Assembly (NCBI GenBank): GCA_016179045.1
Contig: JACOSL010000031.1
Coordinates: forward strand, 1-64,000
Origin: Fimbriimonas ginsengisoli
GTDB taxonomy: Bacteria; Armatimonadota; Fimbriimonadia; Fimbriimonadales; Fimbriimonadaceae
Reading direction: 5' to 3'
DNA: 64,000 bases
Every line of letters begins with the position of its first letter. The stretch's first letter is position 1. A program made the translations under genes and the position numbers. The notes below the pieces were generated by a model. The model made no database searches. It had not been told where the DNA came from and saw only the letters and a program-made list of their open reading frames with translations. Shown here one piece after another: positions 15,376 through 24,599 of this stretch.

Positions 15376-18300
15376 CTACTCCACCGGCGGTAGCAGAGCG
15401 GGATCGCGCCGCAGCACGTGCACATGGATCCAGCGCTGCAGATCGTCGACCAGCGTGTGCATGATCGGGATATCGAGCAGCGAGAGTACCGTTCCCACCG
15501 CAAGGCCTCCGATGATCACCGCCCCGAGCGGCTGATACGCATCGAGCCCCGTCTTGGGCGAGAAGGCCACCCCCGCCATCACGAAGATCGTGATCAGGGA
15601 GGTCATCAGGATCGGGCGCAGACGTTGCGGGCAAGCCTTGGCCACCGCCAGGTTGCGCGGCATGCCGCTTCGCCGGTAGCCGAGAATGAGGTCGATCAGC
15701 AGGATCGCGGTCACCACGTCCATGCCGCTGAGCACGATCACCCCCAGCAGCGACACGGTCGAGAACGCGAGGTGCATCAGCCAGAGCATGAAGAACACGC
15801 CGCTGAGTTCGAGAGGCAGGCTAACCACCATCTGCAGCGGCTGCAAGAAGCTTCCGAACTGGGCGACGAGAATCAGATACATCAGGCAGAGGGCGATCGC
15901 AAGGCCGGTTAGGATCAGGCGGAAGCTGTCGAGCATCTGGGTCATATCGCCGCGCGCCTCCAGGCCATAGCCGGCGGGCCAGTTCAGCTTGGCGAGCGAA
16001 CGCATCTGCACGTCCATCATCACGTCCATGCTGGGCCGCCCATCCTTGCGGTAGTAGCCGCCAAAGTTCACCGCCCGGCGAAGCTGGTCGTGCTCAATCG
16101 CGCTTGGGGCGAGGCGATGTTCTAGACTGGCCACCGCCCCCAGAGGAATCTGCCGCCCATCCGGGGCGGAGATGAAGAGGCCGTCTAAGTCCGCCTCGGC
16201 TCGCCGCTGATCCTCTCGGAAACGAATTTGGACGGTGGTGGGACGGCGGTTGGGCAGGCGGTAATACTCGGCCCCAAAGCCGCCGCGCAAGCCGTAGTAG
16301 GCTTGCTCCGCCACCATCGCCGGGTTCAGCCCAAGCGCGGCCGCCTTCGCCTCGTCCACCTTCACGGTCAGGGTCGGCTTCGTCATCTCCCAACTCAAGA
16401 AAGGCTGCGCGATGTCGGGCTTGCCGGTCTTGGGGCTTACAGCCTCCGTCTGGGCGATCTTCAGCACCTCGTGGCCGAGCCGGTCGATCTCGGCTAGGTC
16501 TCGACCATAGAGCACGAGCGAGACGGGCGCGAGCGAGGTGGCCATCACGTCGCTGCCCATCTCCTTAAGCTGAATCCGGCGTATCCCGGGGATTTCCTTC
16601 ATCGCGCGCCCGTGCATGCGGTCGAGAATCGTCCAGACGTCGGGTCGGCCGGTGTCTTTGTCGGAGAGGGTGATCATGCCGGAGACCGCGCTAACCTGGT
16701 TGGCCTGGTAGCCGGTGAAATACGCCCCGCCCGTGGTCATGCCGGGGCCGCCTTCCACGCCTAGCTCCAGACTGCCATCGCGAATCCAGCCCTGGCGCCC
16801 GCCTTCCTCGATCAGGATGCGTTCTAGCTTCTGCGTCGCCCCTTCGGTGGCCTTGAACGGCGTTCCCGGCTGCATCTCCATCACCAGGCTCGCCTGGCCG
16901 ACGTCGCCGAGCGGCATCATCTCCGAACCGATGAAGTAGTACAGCGTGAACCCAAGGATCACGGTGATGCCGATGCGCACAAAGTTAGCGAATCGGTGCC
17001 GCAGCATCCAAAGGATCAGGTGCTCGTAGCCCGCCTCAAGCCCCCGCAGCCAGCGTTCGAACGGATGAAGGAAGATGCGGCTGAACCACGTTGTAGGGCG
17101 CGTCTCGGGGTCGGTCATGAATCGCGAGCACAGCACTGCGGTAAGCGTCATCGAAACGATGTAACTCGCGACGAGGCCGAAGATGATTGGGAGCCCGAGA
17201 CCTACGAACATGAGTTGAGTCAGGCCGCCGCTCACCATAAGCGGAATGAGGGCGACGATCAGCACGATGGTGGCCGCGAGCACCGAGCGGCGCACCTCGC
17301 TTATGCCGTCGATGGTCGCGGTGCGCCGGTCTTTACCCATCCGCAAGTGGCGCTCGACCGCGTGGACGTCGATGATGGCGTCGTCGACAAGGCGCCCGAT
17401 GGCGATGAGGAGGCCGACCAGGGTGCTCGAATTCAGGCTGAGGTGGAACGGCACCATCGCCAGCAAGGCCATGGCAAGGGACACAGGAATGGCGGTGAGG
17501 GCGATGAGCGTGGCCCTCGGCTCGCCCAGGAAGAACAGCACGGCCAGGCCGGTGAGCAGGATCGCGGCGATCAGCTCGCTTTGCATGTTTCCGAACAAAA
17601 TCTGTACAAATCCACCGTTGTCGTATGCGACTTTGAGGTGGATGCCGGGATACTCGCGCTCCAGTTCGTGGGCGGTCTTCATGACCGCGTCGATGGTCAC
17701 CGGGGAGCTTGCATCGGGGTTTTGGAGCACGTTCACCACGATTCCGCGGTCGACCTGATCGCCGTGCAGGTGGTGGTAGGCGGAGCGGTCCTCGATGACG
17801 GTGTCCTTCACCTCGGCGATATCGCCAACCCTTACGATTCGGGTGCCATCGGACTTGACCGGCACGCGGGCGATGTCTTCCGCGCCACGCGCCAGGCTGT
17901 CGACCCGCAAGATGGGTTCGGATTTCTCGTTCGTGAGCAGGCCGGCGGGGCGAGCCGCGTTGTAGCGGTCGATCGCATCGCGCACTTCGAGGACGGATAG
18001 GCCCGCTGCGCGCAGCCGGTCGCGGTCGACGCGCACCTGCAACTGGCGGCGATGTCCACCAAAAGTTGCTACCGTGTACACGTTTTTATGCGCAGACTTG
18101 AACCGATTGATAAGTTCGTTGTCCGCCAGGTCGCGAAGTCGGGCGAGGTCCCAGCCTTTGTCGCTATCGCCGGTTAAGGCCAAAGACAATATGGGAAGGT
18201 TCAGCGGATCGACGCGCAATATCCAGCTTGGCTTTAGGTTGGCGCCGGTGGCGGGCAAGTCGGCCTGGACCACGCTCAAAAGGCTTTGCACCTCAGTTTG

Positions 18301-18645
18301 CGCCTTTTGCATGTCGGTGCCGAACGGGTATTCGAGCACCACCATGGAAAAGCCGTCCTGGCTTGTCGAGCGGATGTAGCGCACGTTGGGCACGTTCACC
18401 ATCCGCTGTTCGATCGGTGCTGAAAAGTAGGTCTCGACCTCCTCCGCGGATAGGCCGGGCGCCTCGGTGACGATGCCGAGCAAGGGGCTCTCAACGTACG
18501 GCATGAACCGGCGCGGCATGATGTAGCCGATCGCGATCCAGCCGAGCAGGAGCATTGCGAGGAAGAACGCGAGCACCCCCTGGGGGTGATCGACCGACCA
18601 CTGAACCAGGTTGAAGCCCTTGCCGCCCGGCTCGGCAACCCTCAT
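15376..18645 (-). CDS. RND heavy-metal efflux pump (CusA/CzcA family)
   Basis: 1089 residues, the normal RND size. First transmembrane helix at about residues 20-40 (PQGVLAFFLAMLLLGWIAIGY), a large periplasmic porter domain, helices 2-6 (LIAAILLTGLAVLFFLG, ATLIALTAIPVSLAMALLAM), a proton-relay-like helix GLLIAIGRLVDDAIIDVHAVER, then the repeat in the second half. It should be the proton-driven trimeric component exporting metal from periplasm or cytoplasm. ATG 18645 overlaps the adaptor's stop by 4 bp (ATGA). Metal specificity is inferred from the adaptor's metal-binding motifs and the copper-oxidase neighbours rather than from pump residues. Confidence 0.93.
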   Translation of the reverse strand: MRVAEPGGKGFNLVQWSVDHPQGVLAFFLAMLLLGWIAIGYIMPRRFMPYVESPLLGIVTEAPGLSAEEVETYFSAPIEQRMVNVPNVRYIRSTSQDGFSMVVLEYPFGTDMQKAQTEVQSLLSVVQADLPATGANLKPSWILRVDPLNLPILSLALTGDSDKGWDLARLRDLADNELINRFKSAHKNVYTVATFGGHRRQLQVRVDRDRLRAAGLSVLEVRDAIDRYNAARPAGLLTNEKSEPILRVDSLARGAEDIARVPVKSDGTRIVRVGDIAEVKDTVIEDRSAYHHLHGDQVDRGIVVNVLQNPDASSPVTIDAVMKTAHELEREYPGIHLKVAYDNGGFVQILFGNMQSELIAAILLTGLAVLFFLGEPRATLIALTAIPVSLAMALLAMVPFHLSLNSSTLVGLLIAIGRLVDDAIIDVHAVERHLRMGKDRRTATIDGISEVRRSVLAATIVLIVALIPLMVSGGLTQLMFVGLGLPIIFGLVASYIVSMTLTAVLCSRFMTDPETRPTTWFSRIFLHPFERWLRGLEAGYEHLILWMLRHRFANFVRIGITVILGFTLYYFIGSEMMPLGDVGQASLVMEMQPGTPFKATEGATQKLERILIEEGGRQGWIRDGSLELGVEGGPGMTTGGAYFTGYQANQVSAVSGMITLSDKDTGRPDVWTILDRMHGRAMKEIPGIRRIQLKEMGSDVMATSLAPVSLVLYGRDLAEIDRLGHEVLKIAQTEAVSPKTGKPDIAQPFLSWEMTKPTLTVKVDEAKAAALGLNPAMVAEQAYYGLRGGFGAEYYRLPNRRPTTVQIRFREDQRRAEADLDGLFISAPDGRQIPLGAVASLEHRLAPSAIEHDQLRRAVNFGGYYRKDGRPSMDVMMDVQMRSLAKLNWPAGYGLEARGDMTQMLDSFRLILTGLAIALCLMYLILVAQFGSFLQPLQMVVSLPLELSGVFFMLWLMHLAFSTVSLLGVIVLSGMDVVTAILLIDLILGYRRSGMPRNLAVAKACPQRLRPILMTSLITIFVMAGVAFSPKTGLDAYQPLGAVIIGGLAVGTVLSLLDIPIMHTLVDDLQRWIHVHVLRRDPALLPPVE

Positions 18646-20522
18646 GCCGCTTGCCTTTTGAGAGCCATGCCGCACTTGGGGCACGCGCCCGGGCGGTCAC
18701 CGACATAGCCGTCCATCGGGCACACCCAGCGCTCGCCCTTAGCAGTTGCTGAGAGCTCGACCTTTGGGCCGGGAAGTTGGCTTGCTTGATGCGGGTGGGG
18801 GGCGGTCGTCGCCTTGGGCTCGGCGGGCATAGGCATGGTATGGCCTTCATGGCCGGGAACGGTCTGACCCGGCTCGGCCAGACCCGCATCCTTGCCCGTT
18901 TCGCGCAGGGCGGAGCCCTCGACGAGGTCGTCTCCGCCTCCCGACACTACTTGGTCGCCAGCGTGAATGTCGCATTCGACCAATGCCTGATCGGCGTTGC
19001 TCGCAAGAACGCGCACGGGAACTCGGTGGGCGTGGATATGGCCGCCCCGGCTGCGCGGAATTAGGTCCATGCCGCAGATGGGGCACTTGCCGGGGCCAGG
19101 CTTGCTCACGCTCGGGTGCATCGTGCAAGTCCAATCGGTCTTGGCGTCGGCGCCCGCCTGGGCGAGCCACACGAACTTGCCCTGCTCGCCCTCGCGCACG
19201 GCGACAAGCGGCGCTACCAGGCCGTTCTTGGGTTCAGACAGGGGTACGGCAAGGCGGGCGAACATGCCCGGCTTGAGTCCGCTCGAGCCGGTCGGGACGA
19301 GAGCCTCGACCCGGAACGTGCGTGTGGCGGGATCGACGGTCGGGAACACGCTCGTAAGTCTTGCTTCGATGGCGGGTCCTTCGGAGAGGATTCGCACGGA
19401 GACCCCCAGGTGGGCGGTCGCGGAAAGCGCTTCGGGCAAATCGGCCTGCACGCGTAGGGCGTTGCCCGACTTCAGCCTTAGCACCACCTGGCCGATCTGC
19501 ACCGCGGTTCCCGGGCTGACCGACCGCTCGGCCACGACCCCGTCGCCAAGCGCCCGCAATTCGCGGAAGCCCGCGACCGCGTTTGCCTGCTGCTCTTGTG
19601 CGCGGGCGGCGCCCGCTTCATAGCGACCCTGGGCCGCCTCGCGGTGCACCTTGGTCACGTCCTGAGTCGCCTGATACTCTTGGGCTTGGGCCACGCGCAA
19701 CATCGCGGACGATTCTTGGATCATGTTCTTGGAGGCTTGGAGACGACGCTCGGCGGCGAGCGCGGCCTGCCGCGAGGACGAGAGTTGGCCTTGAGTGGAG
19801 GCTAACCGCCCCCTTGCCGCATCGCGCTCTCGGCGGGCGGCCTGGAACTCGTTGAGCGAGATCGCGCCCGCTTCGTAGAGCTTCTGCATTCGCGCCAGTT
19901 GTTTGTCCGCGTATTCGAGGTCGGCTTGCCGCTCGGCTAGGCTGCCTGTCGCGGTTTCCACGTCCGCCTTGGCCCTGGATAGGTCGATGCTCACCGCCTC
20001 ACTTTCGGCCTTGGAGCGATCGACGCCGGCGTATGCGCCGCTGACCGTAGCTTTGGCCGCCGCTTCGATCGCGCGGTGGTGGCCGATCGTGAGTTCGGCG
20101 GCGCGCGCCGCCTCCGCCTTCGCGAGGGCCATTTCCGACCCCGCCGCGGCGGCGGCAAGGGCGTCGGGCGCATCGAGCACGGCGAGCAGTTGCCCCGCTC
20201 GCACCCGGTCGCCGGGATAGACGAGGATGCGCTGAACTCGACCGGGAAGTCGGGCAACCACGTCTTCGTCGCCAAAGGCGGCGACGGTGGCGGGAAACGC
20301 GCGCTCGTCGGCGACGCTGCCCGTCTTGACGGCGGCGAGGGTGACCGGGGTTGCCCCGGCGGGTGCCCGCATAGTGGTCATGTCCATCGACTGCGCGTCT
20401 ACGAAACTCATCGAGCCGGGAGAACGCTGGGTGGCGACCACCCAGCGCACGAGGCCGAGGCTGACGCCCAGCAGGGCGAGGGTCAGCCAGTGTTTCTTAA
20501 GGAAGGTTATGGTTGTGTTCAT
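18642..20522 (-). CDS. RND periplasmic adaptor (CusB/HlyD family) with two heavy-metal-binding motifs
   Basis: 626 residues: N-terminal membrane anchor (HWLTLALLGVSLGLVRWVV), barrel-sandwich hybrid halves (VVARLPGRVQRILVYPGDRVRAGQLL and GDGVVAERSVSPGTAVQIGQVVLRL), a long coiled-coil hairpin between them, and a beta-barrel. Two heavy-metal-binding-domain motifs follow: TCTMHPSVSKPGPGKCPICG at about residues 464-485, and CPMDGYVGDRPGACPKCGM at the C-terminus. The first appears inserted within the membrane-proximal domain, between VAVREGEQGKFVWLAQAG and HAHRVPVRVLASNADQALVECDI. ATG 20522 is chosen because the anchor follows at once. It bridges the CusA-like pump and an outer-membrane channel. 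Confidence 0.92.
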   Translation of the reverse strand: MNTTITFLKKHWLTLALLGVSLGLVRWVVATQRSPGSMSFVDAQSMDMTTMRAPAGATPVTLAAVKTGSVADERAFPATVAAFGDEDVVARLPGRVQRILVYPGDRVRAGQLLAVLDAPDALAAAAAGSEMALAKAEAARAAELTIGHHRAIEAAAKATVSGAYAGVDRSKAESEAVSIDLSRAKADVETATGSLAERQADLEYADKQLARMQKLYEAGAISLNEFQAARRERDAARGRLASTQGQLSSSRQAALAAERRLQASKNMIQESSAMLRVAQAQEYQATQDVTKVHREAAQGRYEAGAARAQEQQANAVAGFRELRALGDGVVAERSVSPGTAVQIGQVVLRLKSGNALRVQADLPEALSATAHLGVSVRILSEGPAIEARLTSVFPTVDPATRTFRVEALVPTGSSGLKPGMFARLAVPLSEPKNGLVAPLVAVREGEQGKFVWLAQAGADAKTDWTCTMHPSVSKPGPGKCPICGMDLIPRSRGGHIHAHRVPVRVLASNADQALVECDIHAGDQVVSGGGDDLVEGSALRETGKDAGLAEPGQTVPGHEGHTMPMPAEPKATTAPHPHQASQLPGPKVELSATAKGERWVCPMDGYVGDRPGACPKCGMALKRQAA

Positions 20523-20562
20523 GGGCCTGATGGCAGCGGCGTCCCAGCCGAGCGGTGGCGGG

Positions 20563-21693
20563 TCATTTCGCCTCAAAGTCGAATGTGTAAGTCGAAGGAG
20601 GCATGTTTGTTGCGGTTACGACGAGGCTCAATCGCCACGGGCCGATCATGGTGAAGGTTGCCTTGACCGCATACTTGCCCTTGCCGATCTCTTGGACGGC
20701 GGGATGCGAGGTTCCCATGTCCATGCTTGTCATCGAGACCGAAGCTACGAACCGGACGCCGGTCACCGGCGCTCCACCTGGCGTCGTGATGATGATGGAT
20801 ATGTTGTTGTCGCCAACCGAAGCCTTGTCGAGCTTGGCTTCCACCTTGAGGGCCTTCGAGCCCACATCTGGCGCATCCGCCTCCGGCTTCACTCCCTCTT
20901 CGGTGAAATTCGCGTCGCTAAAGACCATGTCCATCGGGGCCATTTTCATGCCTTCCATGCCGGAGCCGCCGACCATCATGAGCAACATCATGCGGACCAT
21001 CGGTTCGAGTTTGCCAAAGCCCGTGCGAGTCTCCCAATCCTCATTGCCCGTCCAGGCGTAGGAGGCCTTCTCCTTGAGCTGAGGCAGGGATGCGGCAACG
21101 TGGCCCATCGCCGACATGTCCTGGCCATAAGTCGGCTGAGCGCGCGGGGGTTCTTGCTTGGGCGGTAGCTGCTTTGGAGGCTCGGGTTTGGCGGGTTCCG
21201 CCTTCGGAGCTTCGGGCTGAGCACTCAGCACCTTTTTTGGAGGCGACGGACCGGCGGGCCTTGAGCCGGTGATCTTGATCGTCTTCTTTGCCAGCTGCCA
21301 TGGCTTGTCTCCCCCGACGGTCATATCAAAGCTAACGGTGAATTTCGGGGCTTTACTGACGAGAGTGATCCGCCACGGCCCATCCATCTGGAACATGGGC
21401 CTCAGCGTGTAGTGCCCGGGCGACGTTTCCTTCACCAACGGGTGAGCGGTGCCCATGTCCATGCTCGTCATGCCGACGTTTGAGGTCAGCTTCAGGCCGG
21501 TAACCGGCTTTGAGGCTTCCATGAAGCGGACCTCAAACACGTTCTCGCCGGTCTTTGGCGCGGCGGGTTTGATGGAGGCCGATGCCTCTATCGTTCTGTC
21601 GGCGGCGGGGGCCGCAGCCTGCGGAAGCGCAAGCAGCGAGGCGGGGATTATCGCCGCCGCAAGTAGGATTGTTAATACATCTCTAGTTCTCAT
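20563..21693 (-). CDS. Exported protein with two YtkA/FixH-like domains
   Basis: 376 residues: signal peptide (LTILLAAAIIPASLLALPQAAA), a first YtkA-like immunoglobulin-type domain (GENVFEVRFM...NVGMTSMDMGTAHPLVK...GPWRITLVS), a Pro/Lys/Ala-rich linker (about residues 165-215), a Met-rich segment (GMEGMKMAPMDM), then a second, clearly paralogous domain (NNISIIITTPG...VSMTSMDMGTSHPAVQE...GPWRLSLVV). The MTSMDMGT(A/S)HP motif, repeated exactly, looks like a copper-binding Met/His loop as in FixH/CopC-type folds. ATG 21693 starts the signal peptide. Encoded between the outer-membrane protein and the adaptor of the efflux pump. Confidence 0.82.
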   Translation of the reverse strand: MRTRDVLTILLAAAIIPASLLALPQAAAPAADRTIEASASIKPAAPKTGENVFEVRFMEASKPVTGLKLTSNVGMTSMDMGTAHPLVKETSPGHYTLRPMFQMDGPWRITLVSKAPKFTVSFDMTVGGDKPWQLAKKTIKITGSRPAGPSPPKKVLSAQPEAPKAEPAKPEPPKQLPPKQEPPRAQPTYGQDMSAMGHVAASLPQLKEKASYAWTGNEDWETRTGFGKLEPMVRMMLLMMVGGSGMEGMKMAPMDMVFSDANFTEEGVKPEADAPDVGSKALKVEAKLDKASVGDNNISIIITTPGGAPVTGVRFVASVSMTSMDMGTSHPAVQEIGKGKYAVKATFTMIGPWRLSLVVTATNMPPSTYTFDFEAK

Positions 21694-21703
21694 GTCGATT
21701 TTC

Positions 21704-22921
21704 CTAATTGGGAATGTACTGGTGAAGCAGGTTGGTTGGGGAACGGCGCGGGCCAACGCTTTGATTGAAGGTGGAGCCGAAGTTGAAGGCAAGGCCGATC
21801 TGGAACACGGCTGAATCTCGCCGACCTTCAAAAGCATTCGCCATCACTTCGCTGCGATGCTCGTACCCGACTTGAGAGATGAAATCGAAGCCTTGGCCGA
21901 GGCTCTTGGCGTAGCTCAGCGCCACGCCGCAGGAATTGGCGTCCGAAATCTTCGAATAACGCTTGGCGCCCGCCGTCAACGCCCATTGAGAAGCGGGATG
22001 GCCAAACGGGCTGTAAAGCTTGCGCAGCGAAAGCGCAATGGCCTGCTGGTCAGCGCGGTAGGTGTCGTTGAGGGAGGAAAGCGCTGCGGTGTCGTTGCCA
22101 AATGTGGCCTGTCCAAGGAAGCGCAAGTCGAGCTTGTTCACCAGACCTGGCTGAAGATTGAGAATCCCGCCCGCGTAGATAACGTCTGAAGCGCCGCCTG
22201 CGCTCTGTTTGACTGCTCGATGCTCAAACCCGGCTCCAAACGAGGGCACTCTTTCGATCGTTTTAAGAGCAGGGTTGCCTTCGTATTGATAGCTGAGGCC
22301 AAATGAATTGAGCCCCGTGTCTCCTTCTCCGACACCTGCGCTGTCGATCTGATGCTGCGCGTGGACGTTCAAGAATTGACGAAGCCCACGGTTGATCACT
22401 AGGGCCGCGACGTTGCTATAGCGGTGCTCCTCGGCGTTCGCCCCGTCGGAGAACGGGTCGAGCACCGAAGTGAAGTCGACGAGATCATCCTCCCGGATCG
22501 TCGGGAATGCGACGATCTGGGCCGCGGGCGAGTTGGTTCTGCCCAGATACGCTTCGTAGCGAAGTTCTTGAAAGTCGGCGAAGGCCTGGTGCATGAAGAA
22601 TTGCTTGCCATGACCAACGTTCGATTCGTCGATCGTAAGTCCACCGAAGGTAAAGCTGCCAATTCCGCCGCGATAGAGCCGTTGTGCAGCGCCGAGACTC
22701 AGCGATGAATCGGCGAAGTTTATTTGGCTCCGGCTGCCAAGGCCCCGGCCGCCAAACAACCCGCCTCTTCCTATGTCGAGAGTTGAAAGGCCGGATCCCG
22801 CGATCTCGATCTGCGTCTGAATGCCCACGTCTTTGACCGGCGATTGTTGCGTCTGAGCGCCAGCTGCCGCCGTAAGGGCGCTCGCGGCCAAGATTCCGAT
22901 TCCCGTTATTGCCATTTTCAT
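21704..22921 (-). CDS. Exported beta-barrel-like outer-membrane protein
   Basis: 405 residues with a signal peptide (MKMAITGIGILAASALTAAAGAQ) and alternating polar/hydrophobic strands throughout (for example LDLRFLGQATFG, ALTAGAKRYSKI, FISQVGYEHRSEVM, SAVFQIGLAFNFGSTF), consistent with an outer-membrane barrel. I see no TolC-like helical hairpins, so it is probably not the usual efflux channel CusC; it could be a copper-resistance porin in the position CopB occupies elsewhere. Start ATG 22921 has a GAGGA ribosome site. The stop is 10 bp before the next gene, indicating co-translation. Confidence 0.75.
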   Translation of the reverse strand: MKMAITGIGILAASALTAAAGAQTQQSPVKDVGIQTQIEIAGSGLSTLDIGRGGLFGGRGLGSRSQINFADSSLSLGAAQRLYRGGIGSFTFGGLTIDESNVGHGKQFFMHQAFADFQELRYEAYLGRTNSPAAQIVAFPTIREDDLVDFTSVLDPFSDGANAEEHRYSNVAALVINRGLRQFLNVHAQHQIDSAGVGEGDTGLNSFGLSYQYEGNPALKTIERVPSFGAGFEHRAVKQSAGGASDVIYAGGILNLQPGLVNKLDLRFLGQATFGNDTAALSSLNDTYRADQQAIALSLRKLYSPFGHPASQWALTAGAKRYSKISDANSCGVALSYAKSLGQGFDFISQVGYEHRSEVMANAFEGRRDSAVFQIGLAFNFGSTFNQSVGPRRSPTNLLHQYIPN

Positions 22922-22938
22922 TTGTGTCCTCTTTGCCG

Positions 22939-24192
22939 CTACGAGCTGATCGCGATGACCTCTTCCCATTTGATGCCAGCCTCGCGAGCATCTTCGTACA
23001 TAAGCATCGTCATCATTCCGCCAGGATGCTGGCCGTTGTTAGTCGTTGCCAGGTCGCTGTGGTCGTGGAAGTGCCAAAAACCCGGATTGGTGCCTTGGAT
23101 GACGATGTCGCTGGTCGTTCCCGGAAAGATGGGAATCGTGTTCATCCTAACTGGGGAGGCGAGGGGCGAACCGTCCTGGCACACATGCCAGAAGTCGTGG
23201 CCGTGAAGGTGCATGAAATGCGGCATGAAGCCGCCGCCGATCAACCGCACGCGGATGTTTTCGCCGCGCCTTATCATCACCGGGTCGGTCATCGGATACG
23301 ATTTCCCGTTGATCATGAAGTAGTTCGGCGTGATCGGACGGGCTGTCCCCGTTCGAGCCGCCAGATAGGGCGGAATGTATCCGTCCTTCACTGCCTTGAC
23401 GAATTCATCCTTGTTCTTGAACCAGCCCATCATGCGGCCGTTCATCTCCCGCATCATGGAGGGGCTATGGTTCATTCGCTCCATCTGAACCCCCATCTCC
23501 ACCATTTCCGACATCATGTCCCGCACGAAATTGGTGTCGAGCTCACTCAGAATGAGCGTGTATTCGCGGGTGTACGGGAACGCCTGCTGCACGAGGTCGG
23601 GCCCGCTTGGCTCGACGATCAGGGAGCCGATCAGACCCGCCTGTTGATGCAGGGTGGTCATCACGTGGCAGTGGTAGAAGTGGGTTCCCGTAGGCTGAGC
23701 CTTCCAGAGATATCGAAACTCCTGGTCTGGGCCGACCGGCCACTGTGTGCCGAGGGGGACGCCGTCCATCTCCATCGGAAGCATGATTCCGTGCCAGTGG
23801 ATCGTGTGAAACTCCGGGCTGCTGTTCTTCAGGTTCACCTGAACCCAGTCCCCCTCCTTGACGCGAATTTCAGGGCCCGGATAGGTCTTGTTGAACAAAA
23901 ACATGTGTGCCTGCACGCCTGGCACGATCTCGTGGATGCCGATTGTCACGTCGATGTCGTAAACGTGGATCTTGTCGCCGGGCTTGGGGCGCTCGCGCGG
24001 CGGGAAGGTGGGCGCGGTTCCCCTGGGATCGAAGGCGGCGGGCCACGGTGTTGCAGGCTCGTCCATCGAGCCTTGAGTCCCTTGGGCAAGGGCACGGCCA
24101 ATCAGACCGGCGCTTAGGCCCATGCCGCCCAATTGCAACACTTGCCGCCTGGCAATCTTCGGCGCGCTTTCGCTCAAATCGTTCTTAGCCAT
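22939..24192 (-). CDS. Two-domain multicopper oxidase, Tat-exported
   Basis: 417 residues. A twin-arginine-like signal (RRQVLQLGGMGLSAGL) is followed by cupredoxin domains carrying HTIHWHG (129-135), HFYHCHVMTTLHQQAGLIG (171-189), HFMHLHGHDFW and a final WHFHDHSDLATTNNGQHPGGMM. Copper oxidases of this type oxidise Cu(I) or phenols and reduce oxygen. Unusually, the C-terminal motif, which normally reads HCH, has Asp for the type-1 copper Cys, whereas the first domain has Cys175, so the T1 site seems to sit in domain 1. It lies in a metal-efflux operon, which supports cuprous oxidase activity. Confidence 0.9.
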   Translation of the reverse strand: MAKNDLSESAPKIARRQVLQLGGMGLSAGLIGRALAQGTQGSMDEPATPWPAAFDPRGTAPTFPPRERPKPGDKIHVYDIDVTIGIHEIVPGVQAHMFLFNKTYPGPEIRVKEGDWVQVNLKNSSPEFHTIHWHGIMLPMEMDGVPLGTQWPVGPDQEFRYLWKAQPTGTHFYHCHVMTTLHQQAGLIGSLIVEPSGPDLVQQAFPYTREYTLILSELDTNFVRDMMSEMVEMGVQMERMNHSPSMMREMNGRMMGWFKNKDEFVKAVKDGYIPPYLAARTGTARPITPNYFMINGKSYPMTDPVMIRRGENIRVRLIGGGFMPHFMHLHGHDFWHVCQDGSPLASPVRMNTIPIFPGTTSDIVIQGTNPGFWHFHDHSDLATTNNGQHPGGMMTMLMYEDAREAGIKWEEVIAISS

Positions 24193-24284
24193 GACCTCCT
24201 CGCTTGTCCGTGATCGTGCGGTACATGCCCGCCCGGCCTGGGCTGAGAATCGAGGCAGAAGACGCCTCGATCCTCAGCAGTGGC

Positions 24285-24581
24285 TTACTTCGCCTTGTGG
24301 GCCTTGACTTGCGGCTTAGGCGTCTTGATGTGCGGCTTGTTCGCGTACTTGGCCGGGTTCTTCTTGAACATGGGCGGACAGTCCGAGCAGCAGAAGAAGT
24401 AGCGGTTCCCCTTGTAATCGGTGAACAGATGGTTCTTGGTCGCCCTGTCCATGTCGGTCTTGTCTCCGCTGACGGGGCACTTGATGACGTGTTTGGCGTT
24501 CTTGGCAACCTTGTGGCCCATCTGGGCGGAGGCGACGCCGACAATGGCGGCGAGGGCGAATAGAGCTAGAGCTGATTTCAT
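24285..24581 (-). CDS. Secreted YHS-domain protein
   Basis: 98 residues: signal peptide (MKSALALFALAAIVGVASAQ), then a YHS domain (KCPVSGDKTDMDRA...FTDYKGNRYFFCCSDCPPMFKKNPAKYA) with cysteines KCP, CC and DC, and a Lys/His-rich tail. YHS domains bind metals and occur fused to or beside copper ATPases and copper oxidases; here it probably carries copper in the periplasm. A SD-like AGGAGA precedes ATG 24581. Four 11-bp direct repeats lie just upstream. Confidence 0.88.
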   Translation of the reverse strand: MKSALALFALAAIVGVASAQMGHKVAKNAKHVIKCPVSGDKTDMDRATKNHLFTDYKGNRYFFCCSDCPPMFKKNPAKYANKPHIKTPKPQVKAHKAK

Positions 24582-24599
24582 TTTGGATTCTCCTGGTTG

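Noticed and set aside
16996-18000. A 334-codon plus-strand open frame rich in His/Asp
   Set aside because: Antisense to the CusA-like pump; composition is the mirror of its hydrophobic codons.
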